64,000 nucleotides of DNA from the NCBI RefSeq assembly GCF_001043175.1, contig NZ_CP011494.1:930001-994000 (forward strand). The letters run 5' to 3'. The notes below the pieces were generated by a model that ran no database searches, was not told the origin of the DNA, and saw only the letters and a list, made by a program, of their open reading frames with translations. Made by a program: the position numbers and the translations under genes. The stretch comes from Marinobacter psychrophilus (GTDB lineage: Bacteria; Pseudomonadota; Gammaproteobacteria; Pseudomonadales; Oleiphilaceae). Shown here one piece after another: positions 7,848 to 16,673 of this stretch (position 1 is its first letter; every line of letters begins with the position of its first letter).

Positions 7848-9755
7848 ATGCCTTGGGGTGAATTCAAGAACATAGCCGCTGAACGCCGTTTGTTCCAGCG
7901 CCGCACTCTGGTCATGCTAATTTTTGTGATGTTGCTAACGGGAGCGTTGATTGCGCGCCTGTACCAGTTGCAAGTAGTAGAACACGAGATCTACACCACG
8001 CTGTCAGACAAAAATCGGGTTCAGGTGCAGTCAGTGCCACCGCCACGGGGTTTGGTATACGATCGCAATCGTGTGCTGTTGGCGGAAAATCGCCCGGTGT
8101 TCAGCGTGACTCTGGTGCCCGAACGCATTACTGATATGAGCGCTACCCTAGCGCGCCTGCAAACCATCCTGTCCATTTCCAATGAAGACCTTGAACGCTT
8201 TCAGCGCCGCTTGGAAGAGCGCCGCCGTCCGTTTCAGGAATTGCCTCTGCGTTATGATCTTAATGAAGACGAAATCGCCCGGCTAGCGGTGCTGCGCCAT
8301 GAATTACCGGGCGTCGAAGTGCAGGCCGAGTTGGTGCGCTACTACCCCCACAGCGAATTTACCGCCCATGCCTTGGGCTTCGTGGGGCGCATTAATCAAA
8401 GTGAGTTGCAGCGTATTGATCCGGTTAATTACGCCGGTACCAATTACATCGGAAAATCTGGAGTTGAACGTTTCTACGAGCAGATGCTGCACGGCAAGGT
8501 TGGCTATCAGCATGTTGAAACCAACGCTCGTGGCCGCACCCTCAGGGTGTTGGAGCGCCAAAATCCGGTGCCTGGTGAAAATATTCAGCTGCATCTGGAT
8601 TTGCGCTTACAGAAGCTGGCCTACAAACTGCTTGACGGTCGCCGCGGAGCCATTGTGGCGATTGAACCGGCAACAGGCGGCATTCTGGCGCTGGCCAGTG
8701 TGCCGGGGTTTGATGCCAACCAGTTTGTGACAGGCATCAGCGTAGAAGACTATCGCGAACTGAGTGAAAGCCGCGACAAACCTTTGTTCAACCGCGCTCT
8801 TCGTGGGCAGTACCCCCCTGGCTCTACCCTAAAACCAATGTTGGCGATTGCAGCGTTGGATAGCGGTGCCACGACCCGCAACCGCCGCATTTGGGACCCA
8901 GGCTATTTCCAGTTCAACTCGTCTGGGCGGCGTTATCGGGACTGGAAACGTTCAGGACATGGGTGGGTAGACCTTAACCTGGCCATGGCCCAATCCTGCG
9001 ATGTGTATTTTTACGAAATCGCGGTGGACATGGGGGTTGATACCATTCACCACTATCTTTCTCGCTTTGGATTCGGTGAAGACGCCGCGCTGGACGTGGC
9101 GGGGGCGCTGAGTGGTCTGCTGCCGTCGAAGGAATGGAAACAGGGCGCCCGCCAAGAGCCCTGGTACCCCGGTGACACGGTTAATCTGGGTATCGGCCAA
9201 GGTTTTATGTTGGCCACGCCTCTGCAGCTGGCCACGGCCACGGCGCTTATTGCCGACCGTGGTTATTGGGTAGAGCCGCGACTGCTAAAAAGTGTTGACG
9301 GCAACAACGATCTCACGAGTTTTTTGCCGGAGCAAAACCACGCGCCGTTAACGCTAAAAAATCCGGACGACTGGGAGTTTGTAGTGGAGGCCATGGCCGA
9401 TGTAATGCACGGTGCGCGCGGAACCGCCCGTGCCTCTGGCGCAAACGCCAGCTACCGAATGGCCGGTAAAACCGGAACGGCCCAGGTTTTTTCCTTAGCT
9501 GAAGATGAAGAGTACAATGAAGAGGAAGTGAAAGAGCGGCTGCGTGATCACGCGATGTTTGTTGGTTTTGCGCCGGTAGATAACCCGCAGATTGCTGTGT
9601 CGGTGATTGTTGAAAACGGCGGTGGCGGCAGCAGTACCGCTGCGCCGGTGGCGCGCGCCCTGTTTGACGCCTGGCTGTTGGAATTCGGCGAAGGCGGGGG
9701 CGATAGAGAGGGTAGCGCCGCCGCAGACATAGCCAATGTTGAGAGCCCTCGCTGA
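7848..9755 (+). CDS. mrdA: penicillin-binding protein 2, elongation transpeptidase
   Basis: Class B PBP of the elongasome that cross-links new peptidoglycan along the cell side wall. An N-terminal membrane anchor (about 22-42, LVMLIFVMLLTGALIARLYQL) is followed by a pedestal region and a transpeptidase domain. That domain has the active-site serine in PGSTLKPM, the SxN-type motif SCD (AQSCDVYFYE) and KTGTAQ. A length of 635 residues is normal. It overlaps rodA by a single base (TGATG), so the two are translationally coupled, as befits partners in one complex. Confidence 0.96.
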   Translation: MPWGEFKNIAAERRLFQRRTLVMLIFVMLLTGALIARLYQLQVVEHEIYTTLSDKNRVQVQSVPPPRGLVYDRNRVLLAENRPVFSVTLVPERITDMSATLARLQTILSISNEDLERFQRRLEERRRPFQELPLRYDLNEDEIARLAVLRHELPGVEVQAELVRYYPHSEFTAHALGFVGRINQSELQRIDPVNYAGTNYIGKSGVERFYEQMLHGKVGYQHVETNARGRTLRVLERQNPVPGENIQLHLDLRLQKLAYKLLDGRRGAIVAIEPATGGILALASVPGFDANQFVTGISVEDYRELSESRDKPLFNRALRGQYPPGSTLKPMLAIAALDSGATTRNRRIWDPGYFQFNSSGRRYRDWKRSGHGWVDLNLAMAQSCDVYFYEIAVDMGVDTIHHYLSRFGFGEDAALDVAGALSGLLPSKEWKQGARQEPWYPGDTVNLGIGQGFMLATPLQLATATALIADRGYWVEPRLLKSVDGNNDLTSFLPEQNHAPLTLKNPDDWEFVVEAMADVMHGARGTARASGANASYRMAGKTGTAQVFSLAEDEEYNEEEVKERLRDHAMFVGFAPVDNPQIAVSVIVENGGGGSSTAAPVARALFDAWLLEFGEGGGDREGSAAADIANVESPR

Positions 9756-10897
9756 TGGTCAATCGGGATATATTACACGGCACTGACAGTAGCTCCTTGG
9801 GAAACCCCCGCGGTTTCTGGGCTACGGTGCATCTGGACCCTATTCTTCTGGTGTTGCTGTTGATACTGATGGGTGGCGGCCTTTTTGTGCTTTACAGCGG
9901 TGCCGACCGCAATATAGATGTTGTCAAGGCTCAGGGTATTCGTCTGGGAATTGCCTTCGTTGTAATGGTCGTGCTGGCCCAGCTTGACCCCGCCGTGTTT
10001 CGCCGTTGGGCGCCGTTGTTTTACACCCTCGGCCTAGTGGCGCTTTTGGCCGTGCTGCTGGTGGGAGTTGGTGCCAAGGGCGCTCAGCGCTGGCTGGCGG
10101 TGCCCGGCTTGCCGAGGTTCCAGCCTTCGGAATACATGAAGCTGGTGGTGCCAATGATGGCCGCCTGGTATCTGTCGCGTCACTATCTGCCGCCACGTTT
10201 GCGTCATCTGGCGGTGGGTATGGCCATTGTGTTGGTGCCTATGGCGATGATCGTCAAACAGCCTGATTTGGGCACCTCCCTACTGGTTGGCATGGCGGGT
10301 ATCTTCGTGGTGTTTTTTGCCGGTATCAGCTGGAAGCTCATTGCAACATTTTTTGCGTTGGTATCGGTGTCCGCGCCGGTGATGTGGATGTATGGCATGC
10401 GCGATTACCAAAAACAGCGGGTGCTGACCATGCTGGACCCGCAAAGCGATCCGCTGGGGGCAGGCTGGAATATTATTCAGTCTAAAACCGCTATCGGTTC
10501 CGGTGGCTACGATGGCAAGGGTTGGCTGCACGGCACCCAGTCGCATTTAGAATTTCTGCCCGAAAGTCACACTGACTTCATTGTGGCGGTGTTGGCTGAA
10601 GAATTTGGTTTTGTCGGCATGCTGGTTTTGCTAACCGTGTATTTTCTGATTATTTTGCGCTGCCTTCACATCGCAGTTTCTGCCCAGGATTCTTTTAGTC
10701 GCTTGCTGGCAGGTGCATTGACCATGACGTTTTTCATCTATATTTTTGTCAATATTGGTATGGTCAGCGGTATGTTGCCTGTTGTGGGCGTGCCGCTGCC
10801 TCTGGTCAGTTACGGCGGTACCTCCGGGGTTACCCTTATGGCTGCCTTCGGGGTGTTGATGTCGATTCACACCCACCGACGCATGATCTGTTCGTGA
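9755..10897 (+). CDS. rodA: peptidoglycan glycosyltransferase RodA
   Basis: SEDS-family membrane glycosyltransferase that polymerises lipid II together with PBP2 during elongation. The 380 residues carry about ten hydrophobic segments and the family signatures GAKGAQRWL, the extracellular loop DPLGAGWNIIQSKTAIGSGG, LPESHTDFIVAVLAEEFGF, and PLVSYGGTSGVTLM near the end. The start codon overlaps the mrdA stop. In pseudomonads and relatives a lytic transglycosylase gene (mltB/sltB1) usually follows, but here rlpA follows after 112 bases. Confidence 0.96.
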   Translation: MVNRDILHGTDSSSLGNPRGFWATVHLDPILLVLLLILMGGGLFVLYSGADRNIDVVKAQGIRLGIAFVVMVVLAQLDPAVFRRWAPLFYTLGLVALLAVLLVGVGAKGAQRWLAVPGLPRFQPSEYMKLVVPMMAAWYLSRHYLPPRLRHLAVGMAIVLVPMAMIVKQPDLGTSLLVGMAGIFVVFFAGISWKLIATFFALVSVSAPVMWMYGMRDYQKQRVLTMLDPQSDPLGAGWNIIQSKTAIGSGGYDGKGWLHGTQSHLEFLPESHTDFIVAVLAEEFGFVGMLVLLTVYFLIILRCLHIAVSAQDSFSRLLAGALTMTFFIYIFVNIGMVSGMLPVVGVPLPLVSYGGTSGVTLMAAFGVLMSIHTHRRMICS

Positions 10898-11009
10898 GCA
10901 GTTCCAGAGCGCAACCATGGCTGCTCGGTAATGGTGTAGTACCAGCCGCAGCCGTTAGAATGGGGGTCTGCCCGCATTTGCGGTTGCCAATTATGGGGGA
11001 TATCCCATT

Positions 11010-11981
11010 GTGATCATCAAGTCTGCCCTGTGGGTCGTGTTGGCGGGGGCTCTGGCCATGCTGGTCGGCTGTGCTTCTGCGCCCCCGGAAAAAGACCATT
11101 CCGGCCGTTATACGATCCGTCAGGATCGAGCGCCTGACGGCAACTTTGACGCCTCGGGGCTAAAAGATGCGCAACCGCGCTTTGAAGAGCCGCGGCGGGC
11201 GGGCAACAAATCGCCTTACATCGTGTGGGGTAAAAAATACAGCGTGATGGATGATAACAACGGTTACGTGGCTGAGGGCATGGCAAGCTGGTACGGTGAG
11301 AAGTTTCACGGCCACAAAACCTCTAATGGCGAAGTGTTCGATATGTACCAGATGACCGCCGCCCACAAATCGCTGCGCATTCCCAGTTACGCGCGGGTGA
11401 CCAACCTTGCCAACGGCCGCTCGGTGATTGTGCGGGTAAATGACCGCGGCCCCTTTCATGGCGACCGGATGATTGATTTGTCCTACGCTGCAGCCAAACG
11501 ACTGGGTTACCAGGGCCAGGGTGTTGCGCAGGTAAAGGTAGCGGCGATAACAGTGAGCCCGGACGGCTCCATGTTTGTGGCCAATAAGCCGTTTGGTGGA
11601 GCCGCTGGGGCACAAGTAGTAGCTGCGCAAAAGCCGACGGGTTATTCAGTACCCAAGCCAGAACCCAAGCGCGAGTCTGTTGCGGCGAAGCTGTCCGCGC
11701 CAGAACATCCGCATAGCTCAACAGGGATTGCGCCTGCCGCACAGGGTGTATTCGTGCAGTTGGCGTCATTTTCCAGCAACGTTGCGGCCGAAAATCTGAT
11801 CCGAAAAGTTCAAAACCAGGTGCAGACACCCATGCGGGTTAAAGTGGCCGACACCGGTAGCGGGCGTTTTCACCGCGTTCAGGCTGGCCCCTTCAACAAT
11901 GAACAGAGCGCCCTGCAAGCCCAACAGTTGCTGCAGACCTACGGTTTCTATGAAACAATTTTGCTGACGGACTCTCGTTGA
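11010..11981 (+). CDS. rlpA: septal ring lipoprotein / lytic transglycosylase RlpA
   Basis: Outer-membrane lipoprotein that binds glycan strands lacking stem peptides and, in Pseudomonas, cleaves them at the division site. The signal peptide ends in a lipobox (AMLVGCAS, Cys near residue 22). A double-psi beta-barrel (about 85-185) shows GMASWYGEKFHGHKTSNGE with a conserved acidic residue, and VRVNDRGPFHGDRMIDLSYAAA. A C-terminal SPOR domain (about 245-320, GVFVQLASFSSNVAAENL) recruits it to septal peptidoglycan. The start is GTG at 11010, preceded by a GGGGGAT Shine-Dalgarno. A length of 323 residues is typical. Confidence 0.94.
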   Translation: MIIKSALWVVLAGALAMLVGCASAPPEKDHSGRYTIRQDRAPDGNFDASGLKDAQPRFEEPRRAGNKSPYIVWGKKYSVMDDNNGYVAEGMASWYGEKFHGHKTSNGEVFDMYQMTAAHKSLRIPSYARVTNLANGRSVIVRVNDRGPFHGDRMIDLSYAAAKRLGYQGQGVAQVKVAAITVSPDGSMFVANKPFGGAAGAQVVAAQKPTGYSVPKPEPKRESVAAKLSAPEHPHSSTGIAPAAQGVFVQLASFSSNVAAENLIRKVQNQVQTPMRVKVADTGSGRFHRVQAGPFNNEQSALQAQQLLQTYGFYETILLTDSR

Positions 11982-12075
11982 CGGGCTCTCGCTGACAGAT
12001 TTGCGCTGGCTGATCCAGGCAGAAGAGCCACGCTGAAGAGTCGCCGGTAAACCCTATCCATACACTGACCAATAA

Positions 12076-13254
12076 ATGAAAAAAACCATGGCTTTCATAT
12101 CTCTGTTCCGTTCCGCTTTGTTTGTGTACACACTACTGCTGGTCATTGCCGGCAACGCTTTGGCCCAGACCGTACTGATACCGGCGCCGCCGCAGATTGC
12201 CGGCAGTTCCTACGTGTTGATGGAGCCCAAAAGTGGGCACGTCATTATGGAAAACAACAGCAGTGAGCGCCTGCCGCCCGCCAGCCTGACTAAAATGATG
12301 ACCGCGTACATTGTTGAGCGCGAACTGGATGAGGGCCGTATTGCCATGGACGACATGGTGCCCATCAGCGTTACTGCTTGGCAAACCGGAGGTTCCCGCA
12401 CCTTTGTGCGTGAAGGCACCAGTGTAACGGTAGAAGATTTGTTACGTGGGGTAGTGATCCAGTCCGGTAACGACGCCTCGGTGGCCCTGGCGGAATTTGT
12501 TGCCGGCAGCGAGGGCGCGTTTGTCGACATCATGAACCAGCAGGCTGAACTCTTGGGCATGACCAATACCAATTTCGAGAACGCCACCGGATTGCCGTCA
12601 CCCAACCACTATTCAACCGCTCAAGACTTAGCTCTTTTGGCCCAGGCCACCATCAACGATTACCCCGAGACTTATCCAATTTACGCCGAAAAGCAGTTCA
12701 CTTTCAACAACATTCGCCAGCCAAATCGCAACAGCTTGCTGTGGCGTGACAACAGCGTAGACGGGCTGAAAACCGGCCATACCGAAGAAGCGGGATATTG
12801 CCTGGTGGCTTCGGCAAAACGCGATGACACCCGTTTTATAGCGGTGGTAATGGGCGCTCGCAGTGCGGAGTCGCGTTCACAAGAAGTGCAGAAAATGCTG
12901 AACTATGGCTTCCGTTACTATCAGAGCGAGCGCCTGTTCAGCGCCGGCCAAGAGCTGATTGAGTCACCGGTTTGGGGTGGTGCTGCCAACACCTTGCCGG
13001 TTGGAGTGCTTGAAGATGTTCATGTCACCATTTCCCGCGGTGCCCGCAATCAGCTGGAGTCTGTTATAGACCTTGACTCCGTGGTTAAATCGCCGGTCAG
13101 CGCTGGTGATGAATTGGGCCGCATCAGGGTTTCGTATCAGGGCGAGGTGCTGGTAGACCAGCCCGTGCTGGCGCTGGTGGATGTGCCTGACGGCGGTTTT
13201 TTTAAGCGTATCTGGGACGCGGTAAAGCTGTTTTTTGTGCAGTTGCTCCCGTAA
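12076..13254 (+). CDS. dacA: D-alanyl-D-alanine carboxypeptidase (PBP5/6 family)
   Basis: Periplasmic enzyme that trims the terminal D-Ala from peptidoglycan pentapeptides. A Sec signal peptide ending near GNALAQ precedes the catalytic domain, with SLTKMM (SxxK serine), SGN (VIQSGNDASVALAEF) and KTG (GLKTGHTEEAGYCLVASA). A C-terminal beta domain (about 280-365) is followed by a terminal amphipathic stretch, FFKRIWDAVKLFFVQL, which attaches the enzyme to the membrane surface. The length of 392 residues fits. An internal ATG at 12088 is an alternative start. It follows rlpA and precedes ybeD. Confidence 0.95.
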   Translation: MKKTMAFISLFRSALFVYTLLLVIAGNALAQTVLIPAPPQIAGSSYVLMEPKSGHVIMENNSSERLPPASLTKMMTAYIVERELDEGRIAMDDMVPISVTAWQTGGSRTFVREGTSVTVEDLLRGVVIQSGNDASVALAEFVAGSEGAFVDIMNQQAELLGMTNTNFENATGLPSPNHYSTAQDLALLAQATINDYPETYPIYAEKQFTFNNIRQPNRNSLLWRDNSVDGLKTGHTEEAGYCLVASAKRDDTRFIAVVMGARSAESRSQEVQKMLNYGFRYYQSERLFSAGQELIESPVWGGAANTLPVGVLEDVHVTISRGARNQLESVIDLDSVVKSPVSAGDELGRIRVSYQGEVLVDQPVLALVDVPDGGFFKRIWDAVKLFFVQLLP

Positions 13255-13281
13255 GTCATAACGCCATAGCCGGACAGTAAG

Positions 13282-13551
13282 ATGAGTGACGAAAAAGCAC
13301 CAAAAATAGAATTTCCCTGCGATTACGCGATCAAAGTGATTGGTAATGCAGCTCCGGATTTCAGGGATTTTGTACTAGCAGTGGTTGAGCGCCATGCACC
13401 GAGGCTAGATGTTAATACCGTGACTGTAAACGACAGCCGTAACGGCCGTTTCTGTTCGGTGCGACTGACCATGGTTGCAACCGGAGAGCCGCAACTGCAA
13501 GCGCTGTTTAACGAGCTTAAAGCCAGCGGTCGCGTGCACATGGTGCTGTGA
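13282..13551 (+). CDS. ybeD: DUF493 (YbeD) family protein
   Basis: A small 89-residue protein of the DUF493 family, an ACT-like alpha-beta fold found almost always between dacA and lipB. Family sequence is visible at the start ([19 protein letters not shown]) and the middle ([21 protein letters not shown]). Its biochemical role is not established; the position suggests a link with LipB-dependent lipoylation. Its TGA stop overlaps the GTG start of lipB. Confidence 0.92.
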   Translation: MSDEKAPKIEFPCDYAIKVIGNAAPDFRDFVLAVVERHAPRLDVNTVTVNDSRNGRFCSVRLTMVATGEPQLQALFNELKASGRVHMVL

Positions 13552-14207
13552 CCGTGAGCCATCTGATTGTGCGCTCTTTGGGCGAGCAGCCCTACCTGGA
13601 AACCTGGCACGCTATGCAGGCATTTACCGCCAGCCGCGACAAAAACAGCGCTGACGAACTCTGGTGTCTCCAGCACCCGGCGGTTTATACCCAAGGCCAG
13701 GCCGGTAAGGCCGAGCATATTCTGGCGCCGGGTGATATACCGGTGGTTCAGGTAGACCGAGGTGGCCAAGTGACATACCACGGCCCCGGCCAACTGGTTA
13801 TTTATCTGCTGATTGATTTAACGCGCAGTGCTCTGGGTATTCGCGCGCTGGTCAGCCATATTGAACAGTCCATCGTAAACACTCTTGCACCTTTGGGTAT
13901 CAGTGCCGCGCCGCGAGCCGATGCGCCGGGGGTTTACGTGAATGACGCGAAAATCGCGTCGCTGGGTTTGCGTGTACGACGCGGTTGCTCATTCCACGGC
14001 CTGGCGCTGAATGTTGCCATGGATATGGAGCCCTTCGCGCGAATCAACCCTTGCGGCTATGCCGGTATGGCTATGTGCCAGGTTCAGGACTTTGCGCAGC
14101 ACGCCACATTTGCACAGACAGAGCAGCAGCTTGCCGAACAACTGGTTGCCGCCTTGGGTCATAGCTTGGCAAGCGGGGGCTCGGTAAGCTGGCAGAAGGG
14201 CTGGTAA
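13548..14207 (+). CDS. lipB: lipoyl(octanoyl) transferase
   Basis: Transfers octanoyl groups from acyl carrier protein to lipoyl domains, the first step of lipoate synthesis. The acyl-enzyme cysteine lies in NPCGYAGM and the partner lysine in [24 protein letters not shown]. Also conserved is [17 protein letters not shown]. The GTG at 13548 overlaps the ybeD stop by four bases; a second GTG at 13554 is possible. The length of 219 residues is normal. Its partner lipA lies about 24 kb away (37411-38490) rather than next to it. Confidence 0.96.
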   Translation: MTVSHLIVRSLGEQPYLETWHAMQAFTASRDKNSADELWCLQHPAVYTQGQAGKAEHILAPGDIPVVQVDRGGQVTYHGPGQLVIYLLIDLTRSALGIRALVSHIEQSIVNTLAPLGISAAPRADAPGVYVNDAKIASLGLRVRRGCSFHGLALNVAMDMEPFARINPCGYAGMAMCQVQDFAQHATFAQTEQQLAEQLVAALGHSLASGGSVSWQKGW

Positions 14208-14233
14208 ATTTGCGCCGAGATGAGACAGTGGCA

Positions 14234-14365
14234 GGCTAAAAACATTTGAATCAGTAGATATTTACCGTAGAGAGCACTTGAGTGAGCGAATATCTAAGTG
14301 AGAGAGTATTTAAGCTGGAAAGATTTAGGGCTGGAGAGCATTTAGAGTTGGAGAGTATTTATGGC
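14234..14365. repeat. degenerate tandem repeat of about 16 bases in a gene leader
   Basis: Seven to eight imperfect units of 15-18 bases run head to tail into the start of the next gene. The best units are GGAGAGCATTTAGAGTT (14333-14349), GGAGAGTATTTATGGC (14350-14365), GAGAGAGTATTTAAGCT (14300-14316) and GGAAAGATTTAGGGCT (14317-14332). The last copy supplies both the Shine-Dalgarno GGAGAG and the ATG start codon at 14361. Earlier units (from about 14234) are more diverged. Confidence 0.75.
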
Positions 14366-15797
14366 AAAAAAGGGATCAGACAACTCTGTCTCACGCATAA
14401 AAACCGGCAGCTTCGAACGCAGGCTTAGCCTTACCCGTGCTGGCCTGTTTGCGGGCACCCGCATGGCTTCCCACATGGCGACCAATTGGCTGGGTGGTAA
14501 GGAGCGCCGCGAACAACGTCACAAAGCTATGTTGTCTACCCAGGCCCGCTTTCTGGTAGGGGAACTTGGCCAACTAAAAGGCAGCGTGGTCAAGATTGGC
14601 CAGGTGATGGCTTTGTACGGCGAACATTTTCTACCCGATGAAGTTACCGAAGCGCTGCATACTCTGGAAGACCAGACCACGGCTTTGGCGTGGCCGGCCA
14701 TCGAGCGCGTGTTGCAATCGGAATTAGGAAGTGAGCGTTTGGCGCAGCTGGACATTGAGCGTCAGCCAATTGGCGCCGCTTCACTGGGCCAGGTTCACCG
14801 AGCCCGGCGCTTGAATGACGGCCTTGAACTGGTGCTGAAAGTGCAGTACCCCGGTGTGGGCGATGCGGTCGACAGCGATCTAAACGCCGTTGCCAAGCTG
14901 CTAAAAATGGCCCGCTTGGTCAATTTTGGCCCTGAGTTCGACGACTGGCTGGAAGAAGTGCGGGTAATGATGCACCGCGAGGTGGATTACCGCCTGGAAG
15001 CCCGCACCACCGAGCGTTTTCGTCAAATGCTGCTAGACGATCCGCGTTTCATTGTGCCGCGGGTACTGCCGGAATACTCCAGTGCCCAAGTGATTGCCTC
15101 CACTTATGAGCGCGGGCACTCTGTTAACTCTCCCACAGTTGCCGGCATGTCGTTGGAGCGCCGCAGTGAGCTGGGTAAGGCCGCGCTGGAGCTGTTCTTT
15201 CGCGAGCTGTTTGATTGGGGCGAAATTCAGACCGACCCGAACTTTGGCAACTATCGCATTCGCCTGGCCGGAGAGTCGGGCGCAGAAGCAGAGCACGATC
15301 GTATCGTGCTGCTGGATTTTGGCGCGGTGCAGCGCTACAACGATGACTTTCTTCGGCCGGTTATCCAAATGATTCGTGCCTCCTATGAAAACGATCTGGC
15401 TGCTGTGATCGATGGAGGGGTGCAACTCCGGTTTATGAGCCGTGACTGGCCCACTGAGGTGCTGGAGACCTTTGGCCGGGTTTGTATGTCAGTGTTGGAA
15501 CCTTTAATTGGCGACCCCAGCGAATGGCCACCCGTGGCTGTGAACAGCGCCGGCCAGTATCGCTGGAAACAAAGCGACTTGCCTTCACGGGTAGCACGGC
15601 AGGCCGCTCGTTCTGCTATTAATCGCTACTTTCGCGTGCCACCAAAAGAGTTCGTGTTTCTAAACCGCAAGTTGATCGGGGTTTACACGTTTATTGCCGT
15701 TTTGCAGGCGGAGTTCAACGGTGAGCCAATGCTAAAGCGTTATCTTTACCCTGAAAACACGAAACCCGACACCAGCGCCTCGGTTTCGGGGCCGTAG
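14361..15797 (+). CDS. ABC1/AarF/UbiB-family atypical kinase
   Basis: A 478-residue protein of the ABC1 (ADCK/UbiB) family of protein-kinase-like ATPases, members of which support ubiquinone metabolism. The family KxGQ motif is present (GSVVKIGQVMALYGEHFLPDE), as are the alanine-rich loop with PIGAASLGQVHRARR, the lysine region LVLKVQYPGV, the catalytic-loop equivalent QTDPNFGNYRI and the metal-binding DFG of LLDFGAVQRYN. It lacks the long C-terminal membrane helices of true UbiB and is not beside ubiE/ubiJ, so it is probably a paralogue rather than the main UbiB. Its start codon lies inside a tandem repeat. Its 3' end overlaps the convergent YqaA-family gene by 52 bases. Confidence 0.88.
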   Translation: MAKKGSDNSVSRIKTGSFERRLSLTRAGLFAGTRMASHMATNWLGGKERREQRHKAMLSTQARFLVGELGQLKGSVVKIGQVMALYGEHFLPDEVTEALHTLEDQTTALAWPAIERVLQSELGSERLAQLDIERQPIGAASLGQVHRARRLNDGLELVLKVQYPGVGDAVDSDLNAVAKLLKMARLVNFGPEFDDWLEEVRVMMHREVDYRLEARTTERFRQMLLDDPRFIVPRVLPEYSSAQVIASTYERGHSVNSPTVAGMSLERRSELGKAALELFFRELFDWGEIQTDPNFGNYRIRLAGESGAEAEHDRIVLLDFGAVQRYNDDFLRPVIQMIRASYENDLAAVIDGGVQLRFMSRDWPTEVLETFGRVCMSVLEPLIGDPSEWPPVAVNSAGQYRWKQSDLPSRVARQAARSAINRYFRVPPKEFVFLNRKLIGVYTFIAVLQAEFNGEPMLKRYLYPENTKPDTSASVSGP

Positions 15798-16213
15798 GCT
15801 CTGAGTACCAACCACAGCACAATGGCATAGCGCAGGCCCTTGCCGATGCCAACCAAAATCACAAAGTTCAGCCAAGGCACGCGCATAATACCGCCTACCA
15901 GGGTAAGGGCGTCGCCGCCAATCGGTAACCATCCCATCAGTAACGACCATTGGCCAAAGCGGTTAAAGCGGTTGCGGGCATTGTGCAGCTGCACTTCAGT
16001 CATCGGAAACCAGCGCTTGTGCTTGAATCGATCTACCTGGCGTCCGATAATTCCGTTCACCACAGACCCCAGTGTATTTCCGGTTGTGGCCGCAAACCAC
16101 AACCAGAATGGCCCATAGCCCTTGGCCAGCAGGGTGCCCAGCAGGATTTCTGAATACGCCGGTAGCAGCGTAGCAGCGGCAAAAGCGGTGACGAAAAGGG
16201 TCAGGTATACCAC
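15746..16213 (-). CDS. YqaA-family membrane protein
   Basis: A 155-residue inner-membrane protein of the YqaA branch of the VTT/DedA-like superfamily. Recognisable sequence: LLPAYSEILLGTLLAKGYGPFWLW, ATTGNTLGSVVNGIIGR and FNRFGQWSLLMGWLPIGGDALTLVGGIMRVP. The substrate is unknown; relatives are linked to lipid or ion homeostasis. It is convergent with the ABC1 kinase gene, sharing 52 bases of coding DNA in opposite strands. Confidence 0.87.
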   Translation of the reverse strand: MVYLTLFVTAFAAATLLPAYSEILLGTLLAKGYGPFWLWFAATTGNTLGSVVNGIIGRQVDRFKHKRWFPMTEVQLHNARNRFNRFGQWSLLMGWLPIGGDALTLVGGIMRVPWLNFVILVGIGKGLRYAIVLWLVLRAYGPETEALVSGFVFSG

Positions 16214-16415
16214 GGGTTCTCCGTTTAAGGATTTATTGGATCACTTTTGGCTTTCGTCATAGTGGCCAATGGGAATGCTAGGCTATCGCGGCTATTCAAA
16301 CAGTCAATTTTCATTCTCCGGCAGCCATGCGATGATATTCAAGTCAATGGAAAAAATATCGATCAAGCCAATAGCCACCAAGCTAACAGGCCAGCATTAA
16401 TAACGGGAGCAAGTT

Positions 16416-16667
16416 ATGGAAAAAGTCACAATTTTTGGTCGTACCAGTTGCGGGTTCTGCGTAAGAGCCATTCGTCTGTGCGAAGCTCGTGACTTCGAGT
16501 TTAAATGGGTAGACATGATTGAGGAAGATATTACTAAAGCGGATATTGCACAGAAAATCGGCAAGCCCGTAAATACCGTGCCGCAGATCTTCGTGGGTGA
16601 GCGGCACATTGGCGGATATGATGAATTTGCTACTTTTGTCCGTCAGCAAGAAATAGCCGAGCATTAA
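16416..16667 (+). CDS. glutaredoxin, dithiol type
   Basis: An 83-residue glutathione-dependent thiol-disulfide oxidoreductase. The active site is CGFC (residues 12-15), a variant of the common CPYC. TVPQIFVGERHIGGYDE is the conserved cis-proline and glutathione-binding segment. A start at 16416 follows the Shine-Dalgarno GGAG. The gene stands alone and its end is six bases from the convergent EAL-HDOD gene. The substitution of Pro-Tyr by Gly-Phe in the active site may shift its redox properties. Confidence 0.92.
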   Translation: MEKVTIFGRTSCGFCVRAIRLCEARDFEFKWVDMIEEDITKADIAQKIGKPVNTVPQIFVGERHIGGYDEFATFVRQQEIAEH

Positions 16668-16673
16668 TCGCTT

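Noticed and set aside
10993..11013. Six-codon leader frame overlapping the rlpA GTG start
   Set aside because: Very short and expected by chance; the GGGGGAT inside it is better explained as the rlpA ribosome site.
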